From: CAUJGQ01 sp042408665
Lineage (GTDB): Bacteria > Chloroflexota > Dehalococcoidia > CAUJGQ01
Length of the DNA: 64,000 nt
Assembly (NCBI GenBank): GCA_042408665.1
Contig: JBHOQW010000235.1
Location: 1-64,000, forward strand
Direction: 5' to 3'
Shown here: positions 50,905 through 60,331 of the stretch, piece by piece
Layout: each line of letters begins with the position of its first letter
Position numbering within the stretch: position 1 is the first letter of the stretch
Notes under the pieces: generated by a model
What the model was told of the DNA's origin: nothing
Database searches by the model: none
The model's input: the letters and a program-made list of their open reading frames with translations, nothing else
Translations under genes and position numbers: made by a program

Positions 50905-50971
50905 CCGCGTGGCGGCCACGGCAGCGCCCCAGTGACATGGCCCGGTGGCGTGGAAGGAGAGATCAAGCGGC

Positions 50972-51469
50972 ATGGAGATCGAATGGCTGCGCACGCTGTA
51001 CACCTACAGCCGCTGGGCCAACGAGCGCGTGCTGGCGACGGCGGCGGCGCTCTCACCCGCCGAGTTCACCCGGCCGGGCGGGGTGGGGTATGGCTCGCTG
51101 CGCGACATCCTGGTGCACACGATGGCCGCCCAGTGGGTGTGGCTGTCCCGCTGGCGGGGCGTCTCGCCCACCGCCCTCTGGAACCCGGCCGACTTCCCGG
51201 ACCTGGCCAGCATCCGCGCTCGCTGGCAGGAAGTGGAGGAGAGCACCGCCGCCTTCCTGGCAGGGCTTGAGGTCGATCGGCTCGGCGCCGAGGTGGTCTA
51301 CGCCTCCACCCGCGGCGCGCCGCGCCGGCAGCCGCTGTGGCAACTCCTGCTGCATCAGGCCAACCACGCCACCCAACACCGCAGCGAGGCCGCCTACTTG
51401 CTCACCCAGATGGGCCACTCTCCGGGCGACCTCGACCTGTTGGCCTACTTGCTCCAAGGGGGGCGCTGA
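50972..51469 (+). CDS. DinB/DUF664 family metal-dependent protein
   Basis: A 165-residue four-helix-bundle protein of the DinB superfamily. It begins LRTLYTYSRWANERVLA, and the three metal His positions appear as DILVHTMAAQ and HQANHATQHR. Family members include thiol transferases (bacillithiol, mycothiol) and unknown enzymes; the role here is unassigned. GGAAGGAG lies about 11 bases before ATG 50972. Confidence 0.9.
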   Translation: MEIEWLRTLYTYSRWANERVLATAAALSPAEFTRPGGVGYGSLRDILVHTMAAQWVWLSRWRGVSPTALWNPADFPDLASIRARWQEVEESTAAFLAGLEVDRLGAEVVYASTRGAPRRQPLWQLLLHQANHATQHRSEAAYLLTQMGHSPGDLDLLAYLLQGGR

Positions 51470-51618
51470 CGGCCCTTTCCCTCACCGATTGGCCACCACC
51501 TGCGCGCTCGTCGTGCACCGTTCCCCCACCGACCCGAGGGGCCGCGTCGCCGCACCCAAGGCTAGGGTAGAGGTAGGGTGGTTGCGGCGCTCGTATCTAC
51601 CGGTCCTGGAGGCACGCG

Positions 51619-52665
51619 ATGGGTGCTGACCAATTGCCGTGTTCGTCTCGTCGCCTGGGCAGACTCACGGTGACGTTGGCCCTGCTGGTTCTCTGTCTGT
51701 CTGGTGGAACGCCGGCGCGTGCTGCCCCGGTCGAAGCCGGGTCGCGCATCCCCTGGCAGGGCGGCGCCTGGTATCTGCACGGTGCCAACCTGCCCTGGTA
51801 CAACTGGAGCTGCGATTTTGGCTGCGGCGCCCAGGGCGGGGTGAGCGACCCGGCCGTGCGCGCCGCCCTGGAGCCTGTGCTACGCGCGGCCAGCGCCGGT
51901 GGCCTGCGCGTGGTGCGCTGGTGGATGTTCGAGGGCGGCGCTAAACCCATTCAGCGCGATGCGGACGGCGCGCCCACAAGGTTGGACCCGACCGTGTACG
52001 CGGATATCGATGCCGCCCTCGCCCTGGCCGAGGAGCATGATCTGTATTTCATCTTCGCCCTCTTTGCCGCACCCAGTGACGTACCGACGGGCTGGATCAC
52101 CGACCCGGCGCAACGGATGCGGTTGGCGGAGACGCTGGCGCCGCTGTTTGCCCGCTACCGCGGTCAGCCGCGCCTGCTGGCCTGGGACCTGTTCAACGAG
52201 CCGGAGTGGGACATCTGGAACAACAAGGTGCCGGCGGAGGCGGTGCAGGCTACCGTGCGGGAGCTGGCAGCGGCGGTGCACGCCCACAGCGACGCCTACG
52301 TCACCGTCGGCTCGGCGATGCTGGACGGCCTGCCCCTGTGGGTGGGCCAAGGGCTCGATTACTACACCGCGCACTGGTACGACTACATGTCCGGCGGCAA
52401 CTGGTGCGCCCTGTGCACGGACTACGCCGCCGTGCGGGCGCGCTACGGCCTAGACGCGCCGCTCGTCATCGGTGAGTTCTACGCCGGTCCCGACACCGGC
52501 GCGCGGGAGCGGTTCACCGCCTGGTACGACAAGGGCTACGCCGGGGCGCTGGCCTGGTCGCTCATCCCGGAGCGGACGTTTGATCGGATGGCGGTGGACC
52601 TAACGGCGGCGGCCGCGTTCGCGACGGCGCACGGCGATAGCGGCCCGCGCCGACAACAGCCGTGA
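51619..52665 (+). CDS. Secreted glycoside hydrolase, GH5/cellulase-like
   Basis: A 348-residue protein. Residues 14-35 are a signal peptide ending near ARAAPVEA. A TIM barrel follows with HGANLPWYNW, RVVRWWMFEGG, the acid/base Glu in DLFNEPEWD and the nucleophile Glu in LVIGEFYAG, as in GH-A clan enzymes. Two CxxxC-like pairs (SCDFGC, WCALC) may form disulfides. Substrate (mannan, glucan or other) unknown. TGGAGG precedes ATG 51619. Convergent with the PilZ gene. Confidence 0.82.
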   Translation: MGADQLPCSSRRLGRLTVTLALLVLCLSGGTPARAAPVEAGSRIPWQGGAWYLHGANLPWYNWSCDFGCGAQGGVSDPAVRAALEPVLRAASAGGLRVVRWWMFEGGAKPIQRDADGAPTRLDPTVYADIDAALALAEEHDLYFIFALFAAPSDVPTGWITDPAQRMRLAETLAPLFARYRGQPRLLAWDLFNEPEWDIWNNKVPAEAVQATVRELAAAVHAHSDAYVTVGSAMLDGLPLWVGQGLDYYTAHWYDYMSGGNWCALCTDYAAVRARYGLDAPLVIGEFYAGPDTGARERFTAWYDKGYAGALAWSLIPERTFDRMAVDLTAAAAFATAHGDSGPRRQQP

Positions 52666-52711
52666 GCCGGGCGGTTCCTGACCCAGACGCGCTTTCGCAG
52701 CGGTTGCGGGT

Positions 52712-53335
52712 TCACGGTCGGCGCGAGCGCAGCTCCTGCAGGAACACCAGGCGCACGATCCGGTCGCGGTCTCGTTCAGACAGGTCGAGAAAGCGCACCC
52801 CGGCCTGCCAGCCGGCACGTGTGGGTCGGCACCACACCGCCTGTGCTGGCAGCTCGCGCGGTGGGCCGTCCGGCAGCGACAGGCGGAGATAGAGCGTGTC
52901 ACCGGCGCGCACCGGGCGGGGGGAGAGCAGTCGCGCGCCGCTGCCGCTCAGGTCCACCAGCCGCACCCAGCACAGCGCGGCGCGGCCGTCGGCGAGCAGG
53001 AGCGCCTGGACGGGTGCCAAGCCCGTGGCGGCGCGGTAGAACGCGCGCCGGTTCGCGGCCGGCCCGTCGAGCGCGGCGAGCCGCACCCGCAGCAGCGGCG
53101 GGCTGCCGACCTCGACGGAGAGCAGAACGACCGGCAGTCGCCGGCCGCTCCATGACATGAGCCAGGCGCTGGCACCCGGTTGGAACAGTTCCGGTTGCAG
53201 GGGCACCACCTCGGCCCGCAGCGCGAGCACGTCCCCGTGGATGGTGACGACGCGGCAGCCAAGCTCGATCGCCTGCCCCTCCTGCCCCACGGTGAGGCTT
53301 ACCACCTCGTCCGGCGCGAACGTGGGCTCTCCCAT
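52712..53335 (-). CDS. PilZ-domain c-di-GMP-binding protein
   Basis: A 207-residue protein with a YcgR-like N-terminal domain (1-90) and a C-terminal PilZ domain. The ligand motif is intact: RRAFYR (RxxxR) followed by VDLSGSGARLL (D/NxSxxG). It should bind cyclic di-GMP and act on an unknown target; no flagellar or cellulose gene is in the window. Start ATG 53335 (MGEPTFAPDE); the longer frame to 53536 overlaps the VanY-type gene and is unlikely. Confidence 0.88.
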   Translation of the reverse strand: MGEPTFAPDEVVSLTVGQEGQAIELGCRVVTIHGDVLALRAEVVPLQPELFQPGASAWLMSWSGRRLPVVLLSVEVGSPPLLRVRLAALDGPAANRRAFYRAATGLAPVQALLLADGRAALCWVRLVDLSGSGARLLSPRPVRAGDTLYLRLSLPDGPPRELPAQAVWCRPTRAGWQAGVRFLDLSERDRDRIVRLVFLQELRSRRP

Positions 53336-53435
53336 CGGTGGCACGGTGCACCCTCGGCGCGAAGCTGAGCGCGGGTCTCTTGTGGGTATCGTGCGGGGCG
53401 GCCGGTCCTGAAGGGCGGTCGCCCGCCGGGGACCG

Positions 53436-54167
53436 TCAGGTGGTGGGTGGACAGCCGGCCATGCCGTTGGCGGGCAGGAATTCGGTAAGGGTCTGGCCGG
53501 ATTCGACCACCCGGCGGGCGATCTCCGGCCCCACATAGCGAATATGCCAAGGCTCGTAGATGTAGCCGGTGATCGCCTCCTTGCCGGCCGGGTAGCTGAT
53601 CACGAAGCCGAAGCGGGCCGCGTTCTGCTGCAGCCAGCGACCCTCCGGCGTGGTGCCGAAGTCCTCGCTGAGGTCGTAGGGACGCCGGGCCGTCGCCAGA
53701 TCCACGGCCACACCGAGCTGGTGCTCGCTGTGACCAGGTTCCGCCACCTGGCGCCGCGCCTGCGCCTCACCGTACTGCCGGATCTCCTGTTGCAGGACCT
53801 GGGCCTGGTACTCGTAGGATCGGTAGCCGGACACGGCCACCATCGGGTAGCCCTCCTCGCGGGCGGCAGCCAGCAGTTTGACGAGCGCCTCCGCCGCCTC
53901 GCGCCGGAGTTGCACCGCCTGCCCCGCCACCCACTCTAGGGGAAGGGTGACCAGATCGGGCGGCACGTAGCTGGGCGGCAGCCCGACCGCGGGGGTCAGG
54001 AGGCACAGTTGCGGTCGTGGCGTCGCCGTGCGGGTCGGTGCGATGGTGGCGCGCACGATGGCGACCGTGGCCGCCGGGGCAGGCGTCTGGGCAAGGGAGC
54101 GAGCGCCGCCGCAGGCCGCCAGCGCCAGGAGGGCGGGAACCAGGAGGACACGCTTCATCTCTCCCAT
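53436..54167 (-). CDS. D-alanyl-D-alanine carboxypeptidase-like lipoprotein (M15B, VanY/LdcB)
   Basis: A 243-residue zinc peptidase predicted to trim peptidoglycan peptides. It starts MGEMKRVLLVPALLALAACGG, a lipoprotein signal with lipobox ALAAC. The M15B motif is GHSEHQLGVAVDLA, with the last zinc His in EPWHIRYVG. Anchored outside the membrane. ATG 54167 or 54158. Divergent from the peptide ABC operon; PilZ gene is 100 bases downstream. Confidence 0.93.
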   Translation of the reverse strand: MGEMKRVLLVPALLALAACGGARSLAQTPAPAATVAIVRATIAPTRTATPRPQLCLLTPAVGLPPSYVPPDLVTLPLEWVAGQAVQLRREAAEALVKLLAAAREEGYPMVAVSGYRSYEYQAQVLQQEIRQYGEAQARRQVAEPGHSEHQLGVAVDLATARRPYDLSEDFGTTPEGRWLQQNAARFGFVISYPAGKEAITGYIYEPWHIRYVGPEIARRVVESGQTLTEFLPANGMAGCPPTT

Positions 54168-54189
54168 CCTAACGGGATCGGCGCTCCCG

Positions 54190-54218
54190 TTGACAGTCTT
54201 GCCGCGTCTGCGAATAAT
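54190..54218 (+). promoter_or_regulatory. Promoter of the peptide ABC transporter operon
   Basis: A consensus TTGACA (54190-54195) is followed after 17 bases by AATAAT (54213-54218, five of six). It is 62 bases before the permease start. Confidence 0.75.
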
Positions 54219-54280
54219 GCCATCACCGCGCCGTGGAGACCCCGAGTGCTGGCGCGGTGGATCGTCGCGAAGAGGCCGGC

Positions 54281-55234
54281 ATGCGCGCCTACGTGGTTCG
54301 CCGCCTGCTGCTGATGGTCCCGGTAGTGGTTGGGGTCTCGGTTATCATTTTTTTCATCCTGCGCGCCATCCCGGGGGACGCCATCGACGCCCAGTTGCAG
54401 GAGGCCGGCCAGCTCACAGAGGCGGAGCGCGCGCAGGCACGGCGGGAGCTTGGCCTGGACAAACCCGTCTGGCAGCAGTACTTCATCTGGGTCAGCAATC
54501 TCCTGCGCGGCGATCTGGGTCGCTCCTATCTGAGCAAGCGAACGGTCGCCGAAGAGTTGAAGAACCGAGTTCCGGTTACCGCGGAGCTGGCTATCCTGAC
54601 AATCTTAATTGTGATCGGCACCGGTATTCCCATCGGCATCTACTCTGCGGCTCGCCGGGACCGGCCCTCTGATTATATCGTGCGCAGTCTCAGCGTGATT
54701 GCTCTTTCAGCACCGACCTTCTGGATCGGTATCATGATGTTGTTCGTGCTATCGCGCTATTTCGGTTATTTCCCACCGATTGGGCAAGGATTCAATCTTT
54801 TCGAGGAACCTATTGCTAATTTGCAGGCCATGATCTTTCCGGCCTTGACACTGGCTGCACCCCTCTCCGCGGTGTCGATGCGTCTGACACGCTCACAGAT
54901 GCTGGAGGTGCTGCGGCAGGACTACATCCGTACGGCGTGGGCCAAAGGTCTCTCTGAACGACAGGTTGTGTTGCGCCACGCGCTGAAGAACGCGCTCATT
55001 CCGGTGATCACGGTGCTTGGTGCCCAGCTCGGGGTATTACTCGGTGGCACGGTGATCACTGAGCAGGTGTTTACTATCCCTGGCACCGGTACGTTGCTGC
55101 GCACGGCTATCTTCAACCGCGATTATCCGTTGGTGCAGGCGATTATCCTGATACTGGCGCTTATCTTTGTGATATTGAACCTGATCGTCGACCTGCTCTA
55201 CGCGCGGTTAGACCCGCGGATTCGGTATGAGTAG
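54281..55234 (+). CDS. Peptide ABC transporter permease (DppB/OppB type)
   Basis: A 317-residue membrane protein with six helices. It begins MRAYVVRRLLLMVPVVVGV, the type 1 permease start, and ends with the EAA-like loop DYIRTAWAKGLSERQVVLRH that contacts the ATPase. Part of an importer for di- or oligopeptides or other solutes, with the next permease and the binding protein. Codon third positions in bases 54540-55130 are markedly more AT-rich than in flanking genes. No ATPase gene follows. Confidence 0.92.
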   Translation: MRAYVVRRLLLMVPVVVGVSVIIFFILRAIPGDAIDAQLQEAGQLTEAERAQARRELGLDKPVWQQYFIWVSNLLRGDLGRSYLSKRTVAEELKNRVPVTAELAILTILIVIGTGIPIGIYSAARRDRPSDYIVRSLSVIALSAPTFWIGIMMLFVLSRYFGYFPPIGQGFNLFEEPIANLQAMIFPALTLAAPLSAVSMRLTRSQMLEVLRQDYIRTAWAKGLSERQVVLRHALKNALIPVITVLGAQLGVLLGGTVITEQVFTIPGTGTLLRTAIFNRDYPLVQAIILILALIFVILNLIVDLLYARLDPRIRYE

Positions 55235-55298
55235 GGAGCTACGCGATGTGCCCGACGATGCCGGGTGATGGGCGGTGGCGTCGTGGAAAGGGGCAGCA

Positions 55299-56285
55299 GT
55301 GACGGGTGACCTGCACGTGGCTGCCGGTGGTGAATTGGTGGCGCTGCGGCGAGAGGGCCGCGGCACGGGCGGGGTACTGGCTGACCTCTGGCGCTTCGCC
55401 CGCCGCAAACCGGTCGGCGCCGCGGCGGGCGCGATCGTGCTGCTGGTAGCGCTGGCCGGCCTCTTTGCCGATCAGGTGGCCCCGCACGATCCGCTGAAGA
55501 CCAACCCCCTCGATTCCCTGCGTGCGCCGAGCGCGACCTACCCGCTGGGCACCGATGTCCAGGGGCGCGACGTCCTCAGTCGGATCATCCACGGCACCCG
55601 TATCTCGCTGGGGGTGGGCGTGGCCGCCGTGCTATTCGGCGTATCCGTGGGCACGGTGGTGGGGCTGGTGAGCGGCTACTTCGGCGGGTGGCTTGACACA
55701 GGCTTGCAGCGCCTGATCGATATGTTGATGGCCTTCCCCACGCTGATCCTGGCGATGGCGATCGTCGCGGCCGCCGGCACCGGCCGGGGCACGTGGTCGC
55801 CGCAGCCGGGGTGGTGGGGCGTGCTGGCGGAGGTGTGGTCGGCGGTGCGCAATAACGCCAACCTGGTGCTGGCCATCGGTATCACCCTGATCCCCGGTGC
55901 CGCTCGTGTGGTGCGCGGTACGGTGCTCAGCGTGAAGCAGAACGCGTACGTGGAAGCGGCCCGCTCGCTCGGTGCTAGCCACACCCGCCTGATCGTGCGC
56001 CATATCCTGCCCAACGTGTTCGCACCCATTCTGGTGCTGGTGTCCGTGGTAATCGGGCAGGCGATCATCGCCGAGGCGTCGCTCAGCTTCCTGGGGCTGG
56101 GGGCGCAGGAGCCGACGCCGTCCTGGGGCCAGATGCTGTCTGGGTCGGCGCAGCGGTACATGGAGCAGGCGCCGTGGCTGGTGATCTTCCCCGGCCTGGC
56201 GATCGCGGTGGTCGTCTACTCGTTTAACATGTTCGGCGATGCCTTGCGTGACGTCTTGGACCCGCGTCTGCGCGGGCAGGATTGA
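55299..56285 (+). CDS. Peptide ABC transporter permease (DppC/OppC type)
   Basis: A 328-residue permease with the OppC N-terminal extension (FARRKPVGAAAGAIVLLV first helix, then HDPLKTNPLDSL) and EAA loop EAARSLGASHTRLIVRH. GTG 55299 is chosen because AAAGGGG lies six bases upstream; GTG 55275 is an earlier option. Functions as the second membrane half of the importer. High GC throughout, unlike the upstream permease. Confidence 0.92.
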   Translation: MTGDLHVAAGGELVALRREGRGTGGVLADLWRFARRKPVGAAAGAIVLLVALAGLFADQVAPHDPLKTNPLDSLRAPSATYPLGTDVQGRDVLSRIIHGTRISLGVGVAAVLFGVSVGTVVGLVSGYFGGWLDTGLQRLIDMLMAFPTLILAMAIVAAAGTGRGTWSPQPGWWGVLAEVWSAVRNNANLVLAIGITLIPGAARVVRGTVLSVKQNAYVEAARSLGASHTRLIVRHILPNVFAPILVLVSVVIGQAIIAEASLSFLGLGAQEPTPSWGQMLSGSAQRYMEQAPWLVIFPGLAIAVVVYSFNMFGDALRDVLDPRLRGQD

Positions 56286-56396
56286 TCGGGCGGTTGCGAC
56301 CGTGCGGGTGCATCGCGCCTGGCAGGTCCATGCTGCGGAGGTGCCTCCGGCGTCCGGCCGGATGGAGACTTCGCCACGATGAGGAGGGAGACGGGT

Positions 56397-58091
56397 ATGA
56401 CTACGGCACGGCGCAACACGGGCCGGTGGAGCCGGCGGGGACTGCTGGCCGCAGGCGGCGCGGCGGCGTTCCTGGCGGCCTGCGGCGGCGGGGAGAAGCA
56501 GGAGCGCGGCGCGGCCGGCACGCAGGTACCCGGTGGCGCCGCCGGGGCGCAAACACAGGCCCAGGCGGTCAAGCTCGGCGGCGTCCTGCGGTACCATATC
56601 CCCAAGGACCCCGGTAATTTGGACCCGCACCTGGCGACGGATTCCTCGACCACCGCCTTCGCCAACCTGGTGTACAACACCCTGCTTCGCTTCCGCACCG
56701 GGCCCGAGGTGGAAGTCCAGAGCCTCCAGATCGAAGGGGCGCTGGCCGAGAAGTGGGAGACGCCGGACACCCAGACCGTGATCCTCAAGGTGCGGCCCGG
56801 GGTCAAATGGCAGAACCGGCCGCCGCTGAATGGTCGAGCGTTCACGGCCGAGGATGTCAAATTCGGGATTTTGCGCATCGGCACGGACAAGCCTGAGTTC
56901 CAGCGCGCCACGTTTTTCAAAGGCATTGACCGCATTGATATCACAGATAAAGACACCGTTGTTATCAAACATAAGCAACCAAATGTTCCCTTTGTGACGT
57001 ATCTTGCCGTGCCATATCACGTAATGATCTCGCGAGAAGTGGTCGAAGGCGATGACCCACGCGTGACAATGGTCGGTACCGGGCCGTTCATGCTGGATTC
57101 TTATACGCCAAACGGTAAAGCGATCTTCAAGAAGAATCCAGATTACTGGCGCAAGGACGCGCGTGGCCAGCAGCTTCCATACCTCGACGGTGTGGAGCTA
57201 GCAGGGCCGCAGGAACCGGCTGTGCGCCTGGACGCGTTCCGCGCCGGTCAGACTGACATCATCATCTTCGATAAAGCGGGTGACGCGGAGAGCGTGAAAC
57301 GCCAGAATTCCAGTATTCAGAGCGAGAAGTTCACGCCATTTTTCTATTACATGGTGTACGGTTTCGATGTCACGCGCGGACCGTTGCAGGACGAGCGCGT
57401 ACGCCAGGCCATCGCCTGTGTGATCGACCACGCCGCCATTCGCCGCGCCATCTTCCAAGATGAGGCCGTCCGCGCTACGCCGATTCCAGTCGGGTTTAAG
57501 GACTGGATCGCGGACTACAAAGAGCTTGATTTCTACTTCGATAAGCCGGATATCCAGCGCGGCAAGCAGCTTATGGAAGCCGCGGGACTGCCCAACGGCT
57601 TTAACGTGAAGATGGACACGAACGTCGCCTATACCGATGAGGCGGCGACGATGCCCCTGCTGCAGGATATGCTGCGCAAGATCAACATCAACGTGACGGA
57701 CCTGCTCAAGATCGAACGGGCCCAGTTCCTCGGGCCGACTAACCGGCCGGGCGGCTTTGAGATGCGGCTATGGCACCACTCGGCCTTCTCGGAGCCGGAT
57801 GAGTTTCTCACGAACTTCTACCAGCGCGGTGCCTCGCGCAATTACGGGGGCTGGGGCAGTGAGCGCATGGATGCGCTTATCAACCAGCAGCGCAACATCG
57901 CCGACAAGAACGAGCGTAAGAAGGTGCTGGTGGAGATCCAGAAGGAGCTGGCGCGGACCAACTGGCGCATCGGCCTGGAGCAGAACTACGAGTTCGTCGG
58001 CTGGTACAGCAAGGTGAAGGGCTGGCGCGCCCTGGCGGCCGATCCCGGCTACTACACGCTGCCCTTCGAGCACACCTGGTTGGACCGCTAG
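56397..58091 (+). CDS. Peptide ABC transporter substrate-binding lipoprotein (family 5)
   Basis: A 564-residue solute-binding protein. The N-terminus has a twin-arginine start RWSRRGLLAAGG and lipobox FLAACGG, so it is probably Tat-exported and lipid-anchored. Family 5 signatures include GGVLRYHIPKDPGNLDPH and FTAEDVKFGILRI. The central part (bases 56900-57400) is AT-richer than either end. ATG 56397 follows GGAGGGAG. It should bind peptides or similar oligomers; ATPases must come from elsewhere in the genome. Confidence 0.92.
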   Translation: MTTARRNTGRWSRRGLLAAGGAAAFLAACGGGEKQERGAAGTQVPGGAAGAQTQAQAVKLGGVLRYHIPKDPGNLDPHLATDSSTTAFANLVYNTLLRFRTGPEVEVQSLQIEGALAEKWETPDTQTVILKVRPGVKWQNRPPLNGRAFTAEDVKFGILRIGTDKPEFQRATFFKGIDRIDITDKDTVVIKHKQPNVPFVTYLAVPYHVMISREVVEGDDPRVTMVGTGPFMLDSYTPNGKAIFKKNPDYWRKDARGQQLPYLDGVELAGPQEPAVRLDAFRAGQTDIIIFDKAGDAESVKRQNSSIQSEKFTPFFYYMVYGFDVTRGPLQDERVRQAIACVIDHAAIRRAIFQDEAVRATPIPVGFKDWIADYKELDFYFDKPDIQRGKQLMEAAGLPNGFNVKMDTNVAYTDEAATMPLLQDMLRKININVTDLLKIERAQFLGPTNRPGGFEMRLWHHSAFSEPDEFLTNFYQRGASRNYGGWGSERMDALINQQRNIADKNERKKVLVEIQKELARTNWRIGLEQNYEFVGWYSKVKGWRALAADPGYYTLPFEHTWLDR

Positions 58092-58131
58092 AGCCGATCC
58101 CCCGGCGGAGGAGGCACCGTCCGGCCCGCGC

Positions 58132-59022
58132 TCAGATCGCCGCCTGCTGTTCGCGGGCCTCGATGGCGGAGGCAAGCTCGAGGATCCGCTGGGCCCGCCG
58201 CGCGCGCGGCGCGTCGATGATGCGTCCGTCTAAGTGGGCGAACTCCTCACCGCGCTGCCGGGCCTCCTCGTGGGCGGCGTGCAGCCGCCGGGCGTAGGCG
58301 ATTTCCTCCGCCGAGGGCCGGAAGACGGCGTTGACGATCGCCGCCTGCTCCGGGGTGAGCACCATCTTGCCGTGCAGGCCGAGCTGCCGGGCCTGGCTTA
58401 CGTGCGCCAGCAAACCTTGCGACTCGCGCAGGAAGGGGTAGGCGCCATCGATCGCCAGCAGGTTGGCGGCACGGGCGCAGACGGCCAGGTGGCTGCGCGC
58501 GTAGTGGAGCTCGTGCCCGTCGCGGCTTTGCTCCACCCCCATGTCGGCGCAAAACCCGCCCCCGTCCAGGGCCAGGGCCACCAGCCGCGGCGTGGCACGG
58601 GCGATGTCGCGCGCGTTGAGCAGGCCCTCGGCCGATTCCACGGCCGCGATCAGGCGCAGGCTGCCCTCCGCGAGGCCGACCTCAGCCTCGGCGTCGCGCA
58701 GCAGCGCCTCCACGTACCGCACGTGGTTAGCGGAAAGGGCGTGCGGCAGGACGTACCCGGTCACCTGGCCGCCGGCCGTGGCGCGGATATCCGCCTTGGC
58801 TAAAAGCGTGCTGGTGCGGTGGACGCGCACCCACAGCCGGTGCCGAGGGTGCAGCTCGGCGATGGCCGCGCGCACCGCCGCCCGCGCTTCCTCCGCCCGC
58901 TGGGGTGCCACGCCCTCGAGGTCCAGCACGATCGCGTCCGCGTGGCTGACGCGGGCGGCCTCCAGCCCGCCGCGGTCCAGCGCTGAGATCAGCAGCAGTG
59001 AGCGCAGCAACTCCACGGGCAT
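58132..59022 (-). CDS. CitE/HpcH-like CoA ester lyase
   Basis: A 296-residue barrel enzyme of the HpcH/HpaI-CitE family. It begins LRSLLLISALDRGGLEAARV; DAIVLDLEGVAP holds the metal Asp/Glu, LIAAVESAEGLLNARDIARA the second Glu, and KMVLTPEQAAIVNAVFRPS the C-terminal loop. Relatives cleave citramalyl-, malyl- or citryl-CoA, or act on glyoxylate; the substrate is unassigned. Convergent with the peptide transporter operon. Confidence 0.88.
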   Translation of the reverse strand: MPVELLRSLLLISALDRGGLEAARVSHADAIVLDLEGVAPQRAEEARAAVRAAIAELHPRHRLWVRVHRTSTLLAKADIRATAGGQVTGYVLPHALSANHVRYVEALLRDAEAEVGLAEGSLRLIAAVESAEGLLNARDIARATPRLVALALDGGGFCADMGVEQSRDGHELHYARSHLAVCARAANLLAIDGAYPFLRESQGLLAHVSQARQLGLHGKMVLTPEQAAIVNAVFRPSAEEIAYARRLHAAHEEARQRGEEFAHLDGRIIDAPRARRAQRILELASAIEAREQQAAI

Positions 59023-59164
59023 GGGCCAACCTCCACGCGTCTATTGGCGCTCCCGCGTCAGTCTAGGCAATCGGGCCCGCCGGTTGAAGGGCAGGGTGGG
59101 AGGCAGCGTCTCGCTGGCCTAGAATGAAAGCGCGTCGCCGAGGCGGCGCGCGGAGAAGGACACG

Positions 59165-59800
59165 ATGGCACGAGGACGGTGGGGCTGGTCCGGTGTGGGG
59201 ATGGCCACGGTGGCCGGGTGGCTCGCCGCCTTCCTGGCCGCCGGTGCGGGTGAGGGGCGGCGTGCCGCAGCCGAGAGCGGCTTACCGGCCCTGCCGAAGC
59301 GCGGGCGGGAGGACGATGGGCACCCTGCCGCCGGCCAGGGCGGCCTGCGCGCCTTGTTCGGCCGCCTGGCCGAGGCGCTGGACGAGCAGGGGGCGCTCCT
59401 GCGCGAGCGGGTGGAAGGGCTCATCACCACCTATCGCCTGCTGCGCGCCATGGGCATGAGCGACCAGCAGATCGCCGCTCTCGTCGCCGAGACGGCGCGC
59501 GCGCAGCTGGCTCGGCGCCTCGGCGGCCGGACGCCGGAGCGTGACGAGCTGCGGCGGCTGTCGGACGCCGTGTTCATGATGGTCGTCCGGGCCGCAGAGG
59601 ACGTGGACGAGCGCTTTGATCTCAAGGGCGACTTCGTGCGCCAGGTGCGCGACCTCGTCCAGGCCGCGCGGGTCGGGCGGGAGGACGCCCTGCATGCCTT
59701 TGAACGCGGCAGCGTCGCCGCGCGGGCGCTGTTGGCGCGGCTGCTGGAGCAGTTCGACGGCGGCCGGCCCGGGCCGGTGCACGAGGACGACGAGGGATGA
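59165..59800 (+). CDS. Hypothetical protein coupled to ispF
   Basis: A 211-residue protein starting MARGRWGWSGVGMATVAGWL, possibly a signal peptide or anchor (residues 7-28) followed by an Arg/Ala-rich helical region (LFGRLAEALDEQGALLRERVEG, QLARRLGGRTPERDEL). No family recognised. Its stop overlaps the ispF start by four bases. GGAGAAGG precedes ATG 59165. Base use is normal for the window. Confidence 0.7.
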   Translation: MARGRWGWSGVGMATVAGWLAAFLAAGAGEGRRAAAESGLPALPKRGREDDGHPAAGQGGLRALFGRLAEALDEQGALLRERVEGLITTYRLLRAMGMSDQQIAALVAETARAQLARRLGGRTPERDELRRLSDAVFMMVVRAAEDVDERFDLKGDFVRQVRDLVQAARVGREDALHAFERGSVAARALLARLLEQFDGGRPGPVHEDDEG

Positions 59801-60330
59801 CCGGCGGCGATGACCTTCCCTTCCGCGTCGGCGCCGGCTATGACATCCACCGGTTTGGGGCGCGGCGGCCCCTGGTGCTGGGTGGGGTGCACGTCCCATG
59901 CGATTCGGGGCTGATCGGCCACAGCGATGCCGACGTCGTCCTGCACGCGGTGATCGATGCCTTGTTGGGCGCGGCCGGTCTGGGTGATATCGGGACCCAC
60001 TTCCCGCCCGACGACCCGCGCTACAAGGACGCCGACTCCGGTGCGCTCCTGCGGCAGGTGGTGGCCGGGCTGCGCCGGGCAGCGTGCGAGCCGGTGAACG
60101 TGGATATCACCGTCATCGCCGAGCGCCCGCGCATCGCGCCCCATGCGGAGGCGATGCGCCGCGTTATCGCCGGCGCGCTCGGGGTCACGCCGGAGCAGGT
60201 GAGCGTCAAGGCCAAGAGCAACGAGGGGCTCGATGCGGTGGGCCGGGGTGAGGCGGTGGCGGCGTGGGCCGTGGCGCTGGTGCGTCGCCGTCGGCCGGAC
60301 GCCGCAGACCCGCCTCCACCTTTGCTATAA
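59797..60330 (+). CDS. ispF: 2-C-methyl-D-erythritol 2,4-cyclodiphosphate synthase (IspF)
   Basis: Fifth enzyme of the MEP isoprenoid pathway. The 177-residue product has the metal-binding GAGYDIHRFG, the LIGHSDADVVLHA helix with the second His, and GAAGLGDIGTHFPPDD, plus VSVKAKSNEGLDAVGRGE near the C-terminus. A short Pro-rich tail extends past the usual end. IspD is not fused or adjacent. Coupled to the upstream hypothetical gene. A strong -10 for cysE overlaps its stop. Confidence 0.96.
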   Translation: MTGGDDLPFRVGAGYDIHRFGARRPLVLGGVHVPCDSGLIGHSDADVVLHAVIDALLGAAGLGDIGTHFPPDDPRYKDADSGALLRQVVAGLRRAACEPVNVDITVIAERPRIAPHAEAMRRVIAGALGVTPEQVSVKAKSNEGLDAVGRGEAVAAWAVALVRRRRPDAADPPPPLL

Positions 60331-60331
60331 T
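60323..60331 (+). promoter_or_regulatory. Extended -10 promoter for cysE
   Basis: TGC then perfect TATAAT (60326-60331) is an extended -10 element, across the end of ispF. It gives a leader of about 155 bases before cysE. No strong -35. Confidence 0.65.

Noticed and set aside
53336..53536. Longer start for the PilZ gene
   Set aside because: The extra 67 residues are Pro/Arg-rich, overlap the VanY-type gene in another frame and have no ribosome-binding site.
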